Shown here one piece after another: positions 9,359 to 18,060 of a stretch of DNA of 64,000 nt. The notes under the pieces are model-generated. The model made no database searches, was not told where the DNA came from, and saw only the letters and a list, made by a program, of their open reading frames with translations. Every line of letters starts with the position of its first letter. Positions within the stretch are counted from its first letter, which is position 1. Made by a program: the position numbers and the translations under genes. Source of the stretch: Filimonas lacunae (lineage in GTDB: Bacteria > Bacteroidota > Bacteroidia > Chitinophagales > Chitinophagaceae); contig NZ_AP017422.1 in the NCBI RefSeq assembly GCF_002355595.1, forward strand, positions 62,001-126,000. Direction: 5' to 3'.

Positions 9359-9365
9359 TGGCGGA

Positions 9366-9527
9366 ATGTTGTGCTACTCGCTTTGTATAAATGCTTTTGC
9401 TTGTTTTCATACTATTCAAACCGGGGTTTTCCTGGTCCCCAAATCGCTAGGTGGTTTTGTCTTCTGGTATCCTTTTTTATATGCCGCTATTTTCACAGCG
9501 TTATTGCTAATTCTAAATAAATTCTGA
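9366..9527 (+). CDS. Possible small membrane protein (53 aa)
   Basis: An ATG at 9366, just after the GRDP-like stop, opens 53 residues with a hydrophobic C-terminal half (GFVFWYPFLYAAIFTALLL). It is in a different frame from the upstream gene. It could be a genuine small membrane protein or chance. The rest of the 326-base interval to the GH43 gene holds only the promoter described next. Confidence 0.3.
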   Translation: MLCYSLCINAFACFHTIQTGVFLVPKSLGGFVFWYPFLYAAIFTALLLILNKF

Positions 9528-9586
9528 AGAGAAAAGTGTTGCTTTATAAGCATTTGTTATTGAATTTTTATCGGTTATGTTTTTAA

Positions 9587-9616
9587 TTGTTAAATTGACA
9601 TTTGCATTTATATTTG
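9587..9616 (+). promoter_or_regulatory. Bacteroidota-type promoter of the GH43 gene
   Basis: TTG at 9587-9589, a 19-base spacer and TATATTTG at 9609-9616, matching the -33/-7 consensus (TTTG, N19, TAnnTTTG) with one mismatch. Transcription would begin near 9623, about 60 bases before the GH43 start. Confidence 0.6.
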
Positions 9617-9684
9617 GCTATCCAATAAAATACGGTATACTGATTGTCTGATTGTTTTCATCCTAAATGCGTAAAAGATAAAAT

Positions 9685-10737
9685 ATGAAATTTATGCTTC
9701 GTTCACTATTGCTGCTGTTGATGCCGGCTTGCTTGTTTGCTCAACCTAAACCAAAAAAATACCGGGCAAAAGACATGAGCGCTTACCTGATGGTTTATTT
9801 TAAAGACGCTGATCATAGCTTGCATTTCGCTTTAAGTAAAGATGGACACAGTTTTACCGATGTAAATAAAGGAGAAGCGGTAATTAAAGGTGACACTATT
9901 TCTGAACAAAAAGGAATTCGTGATCCCTACATCTATCGTGCACCTGACGGCATGTTTTATATGGCGCTGACGGATCTACACATTTATGCGCAAAAAGAAG
10001 GACTGCGTAATACTTTGTGGGAGCGTGATGCTGAAAAATACGGATGGGGCAATAACCGGGGTATTGTTTTAATGAAATCTGCCGATCTGATACATTGGTC
10101 GCATACTGTACTGCGTGTAGACACTGCATTTCCGGAACTGGCCGATATTGGTTGTGCCTGGGCGCCTGAGCTGATTTATGACGATGTGAACAAAAAGACG
10201 ATGATGTATTTTACGGTACGCTTTGGTAATGGCAAATGCAAGGTGTATTATACCTATATGAATAAGGAATTCACAGCGATGGAAACATTGCCCAAACCTA
10301 TCTTCGAACATCCCAAAGGAAAAGAATATATTGATGCTGATATTACTAAAGTTGGGACTAAATATCATATGTTTTATGCATCACACGATGCGCCATCCAA
10401 TATCAAGCAGGCGGTTTCCGATTCGTTGACCAGTGGGTATGTTTATGATTCAACAAGGGTAGATTCTGAGAAAGGAGGAGATGAAGCGCCAACGGTATAC
10501 AAACTAATTGGCGAAAATAAATGGATATTGGTTTACGATATATACAGTATCAAGCCGCATAATTTCGGTTTTAGCGAAACAGCTGATTTTGTAACGTTTA
10601 AAAACCTGGGGCATTTCAACGAAGGAGTTATGAAGTCTACCAACTTTACAAGCCCTAAACACCCGGCGATTATCCAAATCACCCAAAAAGAAGCCTTACG
10701 TATAGCTGACAACTGGAAAATGGAAATGACCTTTTAA
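9685..10737 (+). CDS. Glycoside hydrolase family 43-like secreted enzyme
   Basis: 350 residues with a signal peptide (about 1-20, ending CLFAQ). The five-bladed propeller pattern of GH43/GH117-type enzymes is visible: GIRDPYIYRAPDGMFYM (RDP motif), GCAWAPELIYDD, KGKEYIDADITKVG and GGDEAPTVYKL (expected general acid Glu). Such enzymes cleave arabinose- or xylose-containing plant polysaccharides outside the cytoplasm. No carbohydrate-binding module or SusC/SusD neighbour is present, so it is not part of a classical polysaccharide-utilisation locus here. Exact substrate unknown. Confidence 0.8.
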   Translation: MKFMLRSLLLLLMPACLFAQPKPKKYRAKDMSAYLMVYFKDADHSLHFALSKDGHSFTDVNKGEAVIKGDTISEQKGIRDPYIYRAPDGMFYMALTDLHIYAQKEGLRNTLWERDAEKYGWGNNRGIVLMKSADLIHWSHTVLRVDTAFPELADIGCAWAPELIYDDVNKKTMMYFTVRFGNGKCKVYYTYMNKEFTAMETLPKPIFEHPKGKEYIDADITKVGTKYHMFYASHDAPSNIKQAVSDSLTSGYVYDSTRVDSEKGGDEAPTVYKLIGENKWILVYDIYSIKPHNFGFSETADFVTFKNLGHFNEGVMKSTNFTSPKHPAIIQITQKEALRIADNWKMEMTF

Positions 10738-11059
10738 TTTATATTGTGGTTGGTTTGAATCCCAAGGGATACCGCTTATCGAACCGAGGTTAAGGTCAGC
10801 TGAACGATGATAATGCTGGCGGTTTGTTTCTCGCTTCTAATGATAAATGGAGTTGTATATTTTCTATACGTGAAGATGAGGGTATTGGCAAGTAGTTGCT
10901 GATCATATTGTAGTTTCAGGGTTACAGCATAATAATTATAAAGGTTTTCCGGCCCTGAAAAATTCCCTTGCTGACATTGGGAAAGGACAAGTGAAGTGCA
11001 GTGATTGATGCCGGTAATTTTATTTCGTCCAACCAGTCAGGTAAGATAGTTGGCAATAT
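10738..11059 (+). pseudogene. Possible decayed coding remnant
   Basis: This 322-base stretch has no intact gene. Short coding-like pieces in different frames (for example DNAGGLFLASNDKWSCIFSI from 10807 and AVIDAGNFISSNQSGKIVGN near 11000) are interrupted by stops and apparent frame changes. It could be an old gene remnant or non-coding DNA; no family was recognised. Confidence 0.2.
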
Positions 11060-11096
11060 AACAGCGCCTTCATTATTTGCATTTGAAGGCGCTGTT
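11060..11096. terminator. Perfect 13-bp hairpin before the DUF4242 gene end
   Basis: AACAGCGCCTTCA (11060-11072) pairs perfectly with 11084-11096 around an 11-nt loop. It lies 24 bases past the end of the minus-strand DUF4242 gene and probably terminates it; the following T tract is weak. Confidence 0.6.
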
Positions 11097-11120
11097 AGTG
11101 TGAGCGGTGTTTACATTTTT

Positions 11121-11513
11121 TTAATTACCGGTAGCTGTGGCAGGGCTGATAATGCCTGATACCTCAGATATGGAGTTTGCCGGGAAGCCGCCCTTTTTAG
11201 CGTGCTCTCTGATCAGTTCTTCGTTTTCTGCCTTGTATATACAATACAGTTTATTGCAGGTTACATAGCTTTGGATCCATTCAATTTTAGGGCCTATTTC
11301 GTTCAGTACCTTGCAGGAGGTCTGGGAAGCGCCTTTTAACTGCGCTGGTGTAAATTGTCCAATGCCTGGTATTTCCCTTTCAATCACATACATTTTCATA
11401 ACTGGTTGTTTTTGGGTGGTGGATGAAGTGGTGGTGGTTTGCGCTTTTCCTGCAATGGTAAACAGTAGTAAAAAGACAAGAGACAGTACGTTGTAATGAA
11501 TGAACTTTTTCAT
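11121..11513 (-). CDS. Secreted DUF4242 (SCO4226-like) protein
   Basis: 130 residues with a signal peptide (about 1-24, ending AGKAQ) and then a DUF4242 domain: YVIEREIPGIGQFTPAQLKG, IEWIQSYVTCNKLYCIYKAE, ENEELIREHAKKGGFP. DUF4242 is a small ferredoxin-like fold; the Streptomyces member SCO4226 binds nickel. The His in the REHAKKGG block is the kind of residue that could be a ligand. The next gene upstream in the transcription direction encodes a cytoplasmic regulator that starts with the same domain, suggesting a shared ligand. Role otherwise unknown. Confidence 0.75.
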   Translation of the reverse strand: MKKFIHYNVLSLVFLLLFTIAGKAQTTTTSSTTQKQPVMKMYVIEREIPGIGQFTPAQLKGASQTSCKVLNEIGPKIEWIQSYVTCNKLYCIYKAENEELIREHAKKGGFPANSISEVSGIISPATATGN

Positions 11514-11541
11514 AGTAAGTGTTTAATTTATTTGATTTCAT

Positions 11542-11549
11542 CAAAGGTA
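11542..11549 (-). promoter_or_regulatory. -7 box TACCTTTG for the DUF4242 gene
   Basis: On the minus strand this reads TACCTTTG, an exact TAnnTTTG match, 29 bases before the DUF4242 ATG. It shows that this gene can be transcribed separately from the regulator upstream. No clear -33 box. Confidence 0.4.
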
Positions 11550-11686
11550 AATTCAACATAGCCCGAACATGTATAACAATTCATTCAATAAATATGAATC
11601 ATTGCTCAATATGCGATGCGCATGTGTGCAGGATAATACAAATTGTTCTGGGGATAGTATAAATCAGTCAGCATTTTAACAACTTA

Positions 11687-12772
11687 CTATAACAGATCAG
11701 TATAAGTGATGGGCAGCAAGCCATAGGCGTTTTTAAAGCACCTGGTAAAATAAGAAGGGCTGGTAAAGCCGGTGTCAAAAGTTATTTGCGCAATGGTATG
11801 CTGTTTTTCTCTCATTAATTCCCTGGCCTTTTCCAGCCTGAACGTTTTTAATAATATGTTAGGCGAAAGCTTTGTGAGTTCCATTGTTTTCCGGTATAAC
11901 TGCGATTGGCTCATTGTCATAGCCATAGAGAATTCAGTTACGGTAAAGCCGGGGTTTTGCCAATTGGTTTCCAGGGTATGAAAAATCTGTTGCAGTATGT
12001 TTTCATCCGGCAAAGAAAGGTGGTGAATAGCAGGTGTCTGTTCTCGCGGATGGTCTTTGGCTACCATTTCTTTCACAACAGACGCAAGGGCTATGGAGGT
12101 GTTATCTGTTGTAAAGCATAGCTGACGGGCAAACTGTATAGTGTTGCCAAACAGGGCGTTGTTGGTAGCAACAGGTTCGCCGGCGTTAATGCTTATTTTC
12201 AGACAGGCTTCTTGTTGTGCAGCTTGCCGGATAGCTAGTGCACAGGCAACCGCATGGGAGGCGGAAGTAAAAGATGCAATGAAATCAGTGCCGGGATATT
12301 CTACCTCCCGGCCATTGAAGAGAGCCAGGTTTTGTCTGATGAGCTGAGTACAGCTATATAATACATCATTGGCTTTATCAATGCCCATTTCATAGCGTAG
12401 TAGTACTGGGTCTTTAGTGGTAGCGAGAAGAAGAATACGAAACGATGGGTCTGTAAACACTTTCAAGCCTTCTGCTGTAACTGTAACATTCTCCGGATCG
12501 TAGATGCGACCCAAGAAAGATTCCACCAGGTTGCGGTTCACTTCAATGATTTTATGTGGTACCAGGCCGTGTGCTTTGTGGTGCATGGCTATCACCGCAT
12601 CTTTATCCGGCGCTTCAATAAGGCAGAATACGTTTTCCCGTTCTTCGTCAATCCAATAGGTCATGCACTGGCATTCATGTTCCCCTTGCAGCAGCATGTC
12701 TTGCCGGTGCGCTTCTGCTACATCCCGGGCCTTTACGCCTGGAATAATATGAATATCCATAAATAGTGGCAT
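11687..12772 (-). CDS. DUF4242 / degenerate nucleotidyl-cyclase / AraC-HTH fusion regulator
   Basis: 361 residues in three parts. Residues 1-95 are a DUF4242 domain (MPLFMDIHIIPG, then CLIEAPDKDAVIAMHHKAHG). Residues about 105-245 resemble a class III adenylate/guanylate cyclase (FNGREVEYPGTDFIASFTSA, KISINAGEPVATNNALFG, IQFARQLC). The metal Asp positions look lost: the usual DIVGST-like start reads LLATTKD, and the usual GDG reads PGTD. Residues about 260-361 are an AraC-type double helix-turn-helix (FSMAMTMSQSQLYRKTMELT; FDTGFTSPSYFTRCFKNAYG). It is probably a DNA-binding sensor with a dead cyclase domain as linker or ligand site. Its likely target is the adjacent DUF4242 gene. Confidence 0.75.
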   Translation of the reverse strand: MPLFMDIHIIPGVKARDVAEAHRQDMLLQGEHECQCMTYWIDEERENVFCLIEAPDKDAVIAMHHKAHGLVPHKIIEVNRNLVESFLGRIYDPENVTVTAEGLKVFTDPSFRILLLATTKDPVLLRYEMGIDKANDVLYSCTQLIRQNLALFNGREVEYPGTDFIASFTSASHAVACALAIRQAAQQEACLKISINAGEPVATNNALFGNTIQFARQLCFTTDNTSIALASVVKEMVAKDHPREQTPAIHHLSLPDENILQQIFHTLETNWQNPGFTVTEFSMAMTMSQSQLYRKTMELTKLSPNILLKTFRLEKARELMREKQHTIAQITFDTGFTSPSYFTRCFKNAYGLLPITYTDLL

Positions 12773-13070
12773 AGCTAAGCTTTTGTGGCGGGGACAACTA
12801 AATTAGAATTAAGATCTCTTATTTGAAAGCGGTTTTAATAATTTAAGTGATGAATGTTGTTAAGTGTATGGGCTATAGCGTATTATAAAATGCTCTACAA
12901 GGTATTAATATCTAAGGGTTGCTTTATTTCATCGATTAATGTATCGATAGTGCTTTGATCTTTACTTTCTGTGTTCAAACCATTCATCAATAATTATTTA
13001 ATATGATATGTAGGTTTAATATATTGCGTCGTTCTAACCACGTATTCCCTAACCAATAACACGTAATACA

Positions 13071-13478
13071 ATGAAAAACAAGGCAATTCTTTTTTCGGCA
13101 ATTCTTTTTTCCCTTTTGTCGTTCAGCAGTTTTAAAGTAGCACCCGCTTCTTTGCAAGTTTTTAAAACAGACATTTATATTGGCAATAATTCAGACCAGC
13201 CATTAACGCTTGGTAGTATCGCTTCTTCTGTAGATACGCAAAATTTTACCAACATCGCAGCTAACGGTGGTGGCATGGGGGGAGCTATTGAGTATGAAGG
13301 CACAGATGACTTTAATATCTTATTGTATTTTGCTACTGTGCCTACCAGGGCTGTAGCAAACATCTATTTAACCACAACGTTGATAGGTTCCGTTCCTATT
13401 ACTGGTAACGTAGCCAGTTATCACATTCCTCCTTCTGTAGGAAGCAATGCTATTATAGTAAGAATAGAACCGATTTAA
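13071..13478 (+). CDS. Small exported protein of unknown function
   Basis: 135 residues with a signal peptide (about 1-26, SFSSFKVAPAS) and a mature part rich in small and beta-branched residues, consistent with a beta-sandwich. No family recognised and no Cys in the mature part. It is followed at once by a strong terminator and so is probably monocistronic. The 298 bases upstream (12773-13070) hold no gene or clear consensus promoter. Confidence 0.6.
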   Translation: MKNKAILFSAILFSLLSFSSFKVAPASLQVFKTDIYIGNNSDQPLTLGSIASSVDTQNFTNIAANGGGMGGAIEYEGTDDFNILLYFATVPTRAVANIYLTTTLIGSVPITGNVASYHIPPSVGSNAIIVRIEPI

Positions 13479-13502
13479 TTTTATTTCACATGGTTAGAAC
13501 AG

Positions 13503-13535
13503 AAAGTCACCATTTTTTGGTGGCTTTTTTATTTT
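13503..13535 (+). terminator. Intrinsic terminator
   Basis: AAAGTCACCA (13503-13512) pairs with TGGTGGCTTT (13518-13527, one G-T pair) and runs into a T stretch. It ends the transcript of the small exported protein and stands directly in front of the truncated GNAT frame. Confidence 0.8.
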
Positions 13536-13538
13536 AGT

Positions 13539-13757
13539 ATGCTGATTTTTGATAAATCAGTAGTTGCTTATGCTATCAATAACCTTAATATCTCATCTGT
13601 AGAATTAAATGTGTACGACTGGAATACCCCGGCGATCAGGTGTTATGAAAAAGTGGGTTTCGTTTTAGTGCCTGAGAAATACACCACTATCAATGTCAAT
13701 GGGGAGGAGTGGAAATCAGTAAATATGATTTTTAAAGGGAGCCTGAGTAATCAGTAA
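13539..13757 (+). pseudogene. Truncated GNAT N-acetyltransferase (C-terminal part only)
   Basis: 72 residues that match only the last part of a GNAT acetyltransferase: ISSVELNVYDWNTPAIRCYE followed by KVGF, the conserved motif-B region, then an ordinary C-terminal strand pair. The acetyl-CoA binding motif (Q/RxxGxG/A) and everything before it is missing. The frame begins 9 bases after a terminator with no sign of the N-terminal half upstream. It is most likely a deletion remnant. The C-terminal sequence is still well preserved, so the loss may be recent. Confidence 0.7.
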
Positions 13758-13955
13758 ATGAAAATAGGATTAATAACATAAAAAATATAGAGGAGTTCAC
13801 CCCGAACAGCTTCTGCACTTGTCTTCTATTAGGCTACCATTATTTATTGCATAGAGAAATCGCTTTTACCCTTCCTGTTCTGTTATCAGAGCCAGGCGTT
13901 GTGTGTTATTGCCCATGCTGAACGCATGTGAATAAGCAAGAACAAAAACAACAAT

Positions 13956-16900
13956 ATGGCTACAAAGCTGTTTTCATTTCGGAAACTATCCCTGTTATTC
14001 CTGTTTGTTATCGGTGTGATAACAGCGGGCTACAGTCAGCAATTGACTGTGGGCACTTTTAATCTTCGTGGCGATTTTGTCACCGACACCGGCAATCTTT
14101 GGACGGATCGCAAACTGCTGGTAAAAGCGCAGATAGATAAATACCAGTTTGATATATTGGGCCTACAGGAAACTTTGCCTGCTATGGCCGGGTACCTGGT
14201 AGGGGCTTTGCCACGGTTTGATAGCCTGGGTATGTTTAGCCAGGTGAATATAGGTATACTGTATAATACAGAAAGGGTGCTGCTGCAAAGCAGCGGGCAG
14301 TTCTGGCTTTCGCCCACGCCTGATGTGGAAAGCATTGGCTGGGATGCTAAATTTAAAAGAGCCTGTATATGGGCCAGGTTTAAAGACCGGAAAACCAGTC
14401 AGGAATTTTATGTGTTTAATACCCATTTTGATCATGTAGGGGCTGTAGCCCGTACCAATAGCGCTGCTTTAGTATTGCAGCGGATAGCAAGTATAGCGGG
14501 TAATACACCTGCTATGTTCATGGGCGATTTAAATGCCACGCAATATGATTCTATTTATACTTCTCTGAATAACGCGGGATTACTGAAAGATTGTTATAAC
14601 CTGGCTTACCGGAACCTGGAAAGAGAAAGAGGTACCACCAGTGATTTTGATATGTATCTCCGGAACAAGAAGCGAATAGATCATATCTTTTTAACCAATA
14701 CGCTTCAGGCCAGCGAGTACAATGTACTTACAGATACATATAATGGCAAAACAGCTTCTGATCATTATGCAGTGTTAGCTAAAATAGGCTGGAAATACAA
14801 TGAGCAGGGCGATTTATACCGCCAGTTTCCGGAAGACTTTGAACAGGCAAATCCTTACAAAGAAACCTATACTGCTGCAGAAGTGACCTTTAGAACAGGC
14901 CCCTGGTTATTGAATAATGTGCGTATGGGTGGCAGTAGTGCCAACGACCAGCCTACCAGTGGTTTGTACGGTGCGCGTATGATTAACAATAACACGGCAT
15001 CCTGTTATTTGCAGATGAACTTTGATGTTACAGAAGGGGCTTCTAAAGTTACTGTGCAGCATAATGTGTATAATGGCGATACTATCTGTAAATGGCAACT
15101 GGAATATTCGAAAGATCAGGGTGTCAGCTGGTTGCCTGCAGGGCCGGTGATGGCTACTAATCAAACCACGAAGCAGCAAGCCGTTTTTATAATGGATATA
15201 GCGGGTAGTGTACGTTTCAGAGTGAATAAGCTGGGGATAGGGAGTTCTAATAATGGTCGCTTGTGTGTGGATGACTTTACTATTTACAAACGCAAAAATG
15301 TGACGGGAGAAAAGGAGAATAAGGTATTGTTGGGCTGGCAATTGGGAACACCGTTATCTACCGGGCGGCAGGATAGTGCTGTTGCCAGTTTCACAGATGC
15401 GGGCATGGAAGCGTCTGTATTAAAAAGAGGGGTAGGTTGGAGAACAATAACCAGCACCGGGGCAGCCATCAGTTTGCCTGGCAGTTTTGCTGCTGCGGCT
15501 ACTGTTGCTACCGGCGATTATGCTACTGATACTGCAATGGCTATAGCAAACAATCTATACCTGCAGTTTCAGGTAAAACCCAGGGCGGGAAATGGAATTT
15601 CTTTATCAACGTTAAATGTGCGTTTCGCTGCTAGTAAAGCGGGTACTAAAACAGGATATTGGAAATATAGCCTGGATGGTACTACGTATAAAGCATTGGC
15701 TAAGTCTTTTGAAATAAATAACACAGGCGGTAGTTCTATCAGTTCTATCAATCTGTCGTCCTGTGCCGATTTGCAGCATATGCCGGCTGGTAAAGCGGTG
15801 TATTTTCGTTTATATATCAATGGTGTGGATGCTACAGATGAGTTGGTGGGCATAGGTGTTTCAAACGGTACTGCTTCGGATGGATATGTGCTTTCGGTAA
15901 GTGGTGAGATGGAATTGTCACCTGCTACTAAAATGGTGGCCTGGCAGTTTGCCACTCCTGCTGCAACAGGTGGTGAAGCAACGGTGCCGGCGTCTGTTGT
16001 GGATACCGCAGTAGTTGCAAGTGTGTTGGAGCGTGGGGCAGGATTGAAGCCGGTAAGTAATGCTACAGGGGATACATTGATATTGTCGAGGGCGTTTGTT
16101 TCATCAACAGGTGTTGCTTCCACTACCGAAGTGACTGATACGGCAGTGGCGATAAAGAACAATATGTATTTCGGTTATAGCTTCACGGTAAAGGCGGGTT
16201 ATAAAGTGTCTCTGTACAACCTCAACTACCGTATTCGCATCAGCGCCGGCGGGGCAAAAGTGTGGCATTGGAAATACAGTCTGGATAGTGTGAATTTTAC
16301 TAACCTGGCTATGCCGGTAATATTAACCGCGGCAACCGATAGTGAAGGGGATATACAACCGGTAATAGATTTGTCGGGAATGTCTGCGTTGCAAAACATA
16401 CCGGCCAATACTACTGTTTACTTCCGTTTATATACCAATGGTTCTAATACCACTACCGGCACCACGGCTATTGGCAGGTCGGCAGCTGTTACCAGCGACG
16501 ATTATGCGTTATCGGTAGTGGGTAGTGCTGAAGTGGTAGCGCCCGGAGAAAAGATAATAGCCTGGCAACTGGCCAGCCCTTCCACTACAGGGGAGGAAGC
16601 CAGTGTAAATGCCACCACTATCCATAGTGCGGTTACCGCAACGCCACTGGTACGGGGGGCGGGTTTTAATGCCACAACGTTATCAAGAGCATTTGCCGCG
16701 CTTGCTGCTACCGTGTCTTCTGCTGATGTGGCTGACACTGCTATAGCAGTAGCTGGCAACCTGTATTTTAGTACCAGCTTCACGCCGAAGGCGGGTAAAA
16801 CGGTAAGCCTTAGCGGACTGGATTATAAAATAAGGATCAGCGCGCATGGTGCTAAAGTGTGGTATTGGAAATATAGCCTGGATGGTGTTCATTTCAGTAA

Positions 16901-17435
16901 GTTGGCTAACCCTTTTACGATAGGTGCTGCCACCTCCACAGAAGGGAAGTTTATGCCGCATATGGATGTGTCAGCTATTCCTGGTTTGCAGCATATTCCG
17001 GCAGGCACTACGGTTACTTTCCGGTTATACGCCAACGGAACGGATAATGCTACAGGGTCTACTTCTATAGGTCGCTCAACAACCGCTTCGGAAGATGTGC
17101 TTTGGTTCAGCGGCAGCGTTGCCAGCACTACCGTATCTGCTTCCACGGCAAGAACTGCCCAGGTGGTAAGTGAAGAGCAGCAACCGGCATCGGTCATGCA
17201 TGTATCGGTGGCTCCTAACCAGGTATATGTGGCAATAGAAACTGAAAAAGCCAGTCAAAGCCAGTTAGTACTGTATGATATGCTGGGTAGAAGGTTGTTG
17301 GCTAAACAACTGAGCGTAGTTGCCGGTAAAAACAATTTCTCTATTCCTGTGAGTGTAAAGCCTGGTGTATATATCGTTACGGTGTATTCGGCCAGTGGGC
17401 AAAAGAGGAGTAAGAAGGTGTTTTGTGGTTATTAG
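13956..17435 (+). CDS. Secreted endonuclease/exonuclease/phosphatase-family protein with three repeats and a T9SS sorting domain
   Basis: 1159 residues. A signal peptide (1-28) is followed by an EEP domain (about 30-275) with the metal and catalytic motifs present: LGLQET, FNTHFDHVG, FMGDLNATQYDS, RIDHIFL and ASDHYAVLAKIG. Next comes a beta-rich module (about 285-450) and three related blocks of about 200 residues (starting near 455, 650 and 855), each with a WQL/WQF start, a WKYSLD motif and a VYFRLY or VTFRLY strand. The last 80 residues are a type A T9SS sorting domain (LVLYDMLGRRLLAKQL, KPGVYIVTVYSASGQKRSKK). The protein should be exported through the outer membrane and hydrolyse phosphodiesters, nucleic acid or lipid phosphates. 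Confidence 0.85.
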   Translation: MATKLFSFRKLSLLFLFVIGVITAGYSQQLTVGTFNLRGDFVTDTGNLWTDRKLLVKAQIDKYQFDILGLQETLPAMAGYLVGALPRFDSLGMFSQVNIGILYNTERVLLQSSGQFWLSPTPDVESIGWDAKFKRACIWARFKDRKTSQEFYVFNTHFDHVGAVARTNSAALVLQRIASIAGNTPAMFMGDLNATQYDSIYTSLNNAGLLKDCYNLAYRNLERERGTTSDFDMYLRNKKRIDHIFLTNTLQASEYNVLTDTYNGKTASDHYAVLAKIGWKYNEQGDLYRQFPEDFEQANPYKETYTAAEVTFRTGPWLLNNVRMGGSSANDQPTSGLYGARMINNNTASCYLQMNFDVTEGASKVTVQHNVYNGDTICKWQLEYSKDQGVSWLPAGPVMATNQTTKQQAVFIMDIAGSVRFRVNKLGIGSSNNGRLCVDDFTIYKRKNVTGEKENKVLLGWQLGTPLSTGRQDSAVASFTDAGMEASVLKRGVGWRTITSTGAAISLPGSFAAAATVATGDYATDTAMAIANNLYLQFQVKPRAGNGISLSTLNVRFAASKAGTKTGYWKYSLDGTTYKALAKSFEINNTGGSSISSINLSSCADLQHMPAGKAVYFRLYINGVDATDELVGIGVSNGTASDGYVLSVSGEMELSPATKMVAWQFATPAATGGEATVPASVVDTAVVASVLERGAGLKPVSNATGDTLILSRAFVSSTGVASTTEVTDTAVAIKNNMYFGYSFTVKAGYKVSLYNLNYRIRISAGGAKVWHWKYSLDSVNFTNLAMPVILTAATDSEGDIQPVIDLSGMSALQNIPANTTVYFRLYTNGSNTTTGTTAIGRSAAVTSDDYALSVVGSAEVVAPGEKIIAWQLASPSTTGEEASVNATTIHSAVTATPLVRGAGFNATTLSRAFAALAATVSSADVADTAIAVAGNLYFSTSFTPKAGKTVSLSGLDYKIRISAHGAKVWYWKYSLDGVHFSKLANPFTIGAATSTEGKFMPHMDVSAIPGLQHIPAGTTVTFRLYANGTDNATGSTSIGRSTTASEDVLWFSGSVASTTVSASTARTAQVVSEEQQPASVMHVSVAPNQVYVAIETEKASQSQLVLYDMLGRRLLAKQLSVVAGKNNFSIPVSVKPGVYIVTVYSASGQKRSKKVFCGY

Positions 17436-17986
17436 GCTTTATGATAACAGGGGTTGCTTATTAAAGACAAAATGAGACACGCCACAGCGTGTCTCATTTT
17501 TCTATTATCCAGGGTTTTATTGCTGCCAGGTATATTGCAGCAAGGCAAAAGAGAAAATGGAGAGAATTCTGGTTTTTTGCATGCATAGGGTATGCTGTTA
17601 GGTGTATTATAGTCATAATGTATTTTCTTTTTTCCTGTAATCCGCTCTTTATGTTGACGGCCCCAGTTGCCCATAACAGATACTATCTCTTTTAATGTTG
17701 CGGCGTAGGGCGTAGGCAGGTATTCTATAGTAGCGGGTTTCAGGTCTGATCGTTCTAGTCTTTTTACCAGTCCGTTCATCTCCAGTGACTTTAATTCATT
17801 GGACAGCAGCCGGGCCGAGATGCCATGAACAGCACGTTGTATTTCGTTAAAGCGGTGGTAGCCGCTTACCAATGCAATTACAATCCGGAGCTTCCATTTG
17901 CCGCCTAAAACATATAGCGCGTCTTCTACCGCTGCCAGGTTTCTGGCGCATTCTACCTCTGTGTACATCTTCTTTTGCTCTTCCAT
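17432..17986 (-). CDS. HxlR family transcriptional regulator with read-through C-terminal tail
   Basis: 184 residues. Residues 1-120 are a normal HxlR/DUF24 winged helix: VLGGKWKLRIVIALVSGYHR, FNEIQRAVHGISARLLSNEL, GLVKRLE and TPYAATLKEIVSVMGNW. A Cys at position 13 (EVECARNLAA) corresponds to the N-terminal Cys that senses quinones and disulfide stress in YodB-type members. The final 65 residues have no HxlR counterpart, are Pro/Asn/Cys-rich and are encoded across the terminator hairpin, so an ancestral stop has probably been lost. The gene is divergent from azoR, as B. subtilis YodB controls azoR1. Confidence 0.85.
   Translation of the reverse strand: MEEQKKMYTEVECARNLAAVEDALYVLGGKWKLRIVIALVSGYHRFNEIQRAVHGISARLLSNELKSLEMNGLVKRLERSDLKPATIEYLPTPYAATLKEIVSVMGNWGRQHKERITGKKKIHYDYNTPNSIPYACKKPEFSPFSLLPCCNIPGSNKTLDNRKMRHAVACLILSLISNPCYHKA
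17468..17500. terminator. Bidirectional intrinsic terminator
   Basis: TGAGACACGC (17473-17482) pairs perfectly with GCGTGTCTCA (17487-17496), loop CACA, with A residues before and T residues after, so it works in both directions. It ends the EEP gene and would be expected to end HxlR transcription too, yet the HxlR reading frame continues through it. Confidence 0.85.
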
Positions 17987-18008
17987 GATTGCAGGTTTAC
18001 TTCCCTCC

Positions 18009-18034
18009 AGGTTACTACTAACCTTTAGGTTACT
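18009..18034. promoter_or_regulatory. Candidate HxlR operator
   Basis: AGGTTACTACTAACCT (18009-18024) is an inverted repeat with 6-bp arms and a 4-base centre, followed by a third copy of the half-site (AGGTTA at 18027-18032). It lies in the 101-base divergent interval between hxlR and azoR, immediately upstream of the azoR promoter region. Confidence 0.5.
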
Positions 18035-18060
18035 TTGCCTGATGGATCAGTAAATGTAAA

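Noticed and set aside
9174-9365. Open frames on both strands across the Cys/Gly-rich tail, including Val/Ala-rich and His-rich translations
   Set aside because: They arise because the repeated GGT/AGT/TGT codons lack stops in all frames; only the GRDP-like frame has a conserved domain attached. The tail of the plus-strand frame after 9366 is kept as a weak separate call.
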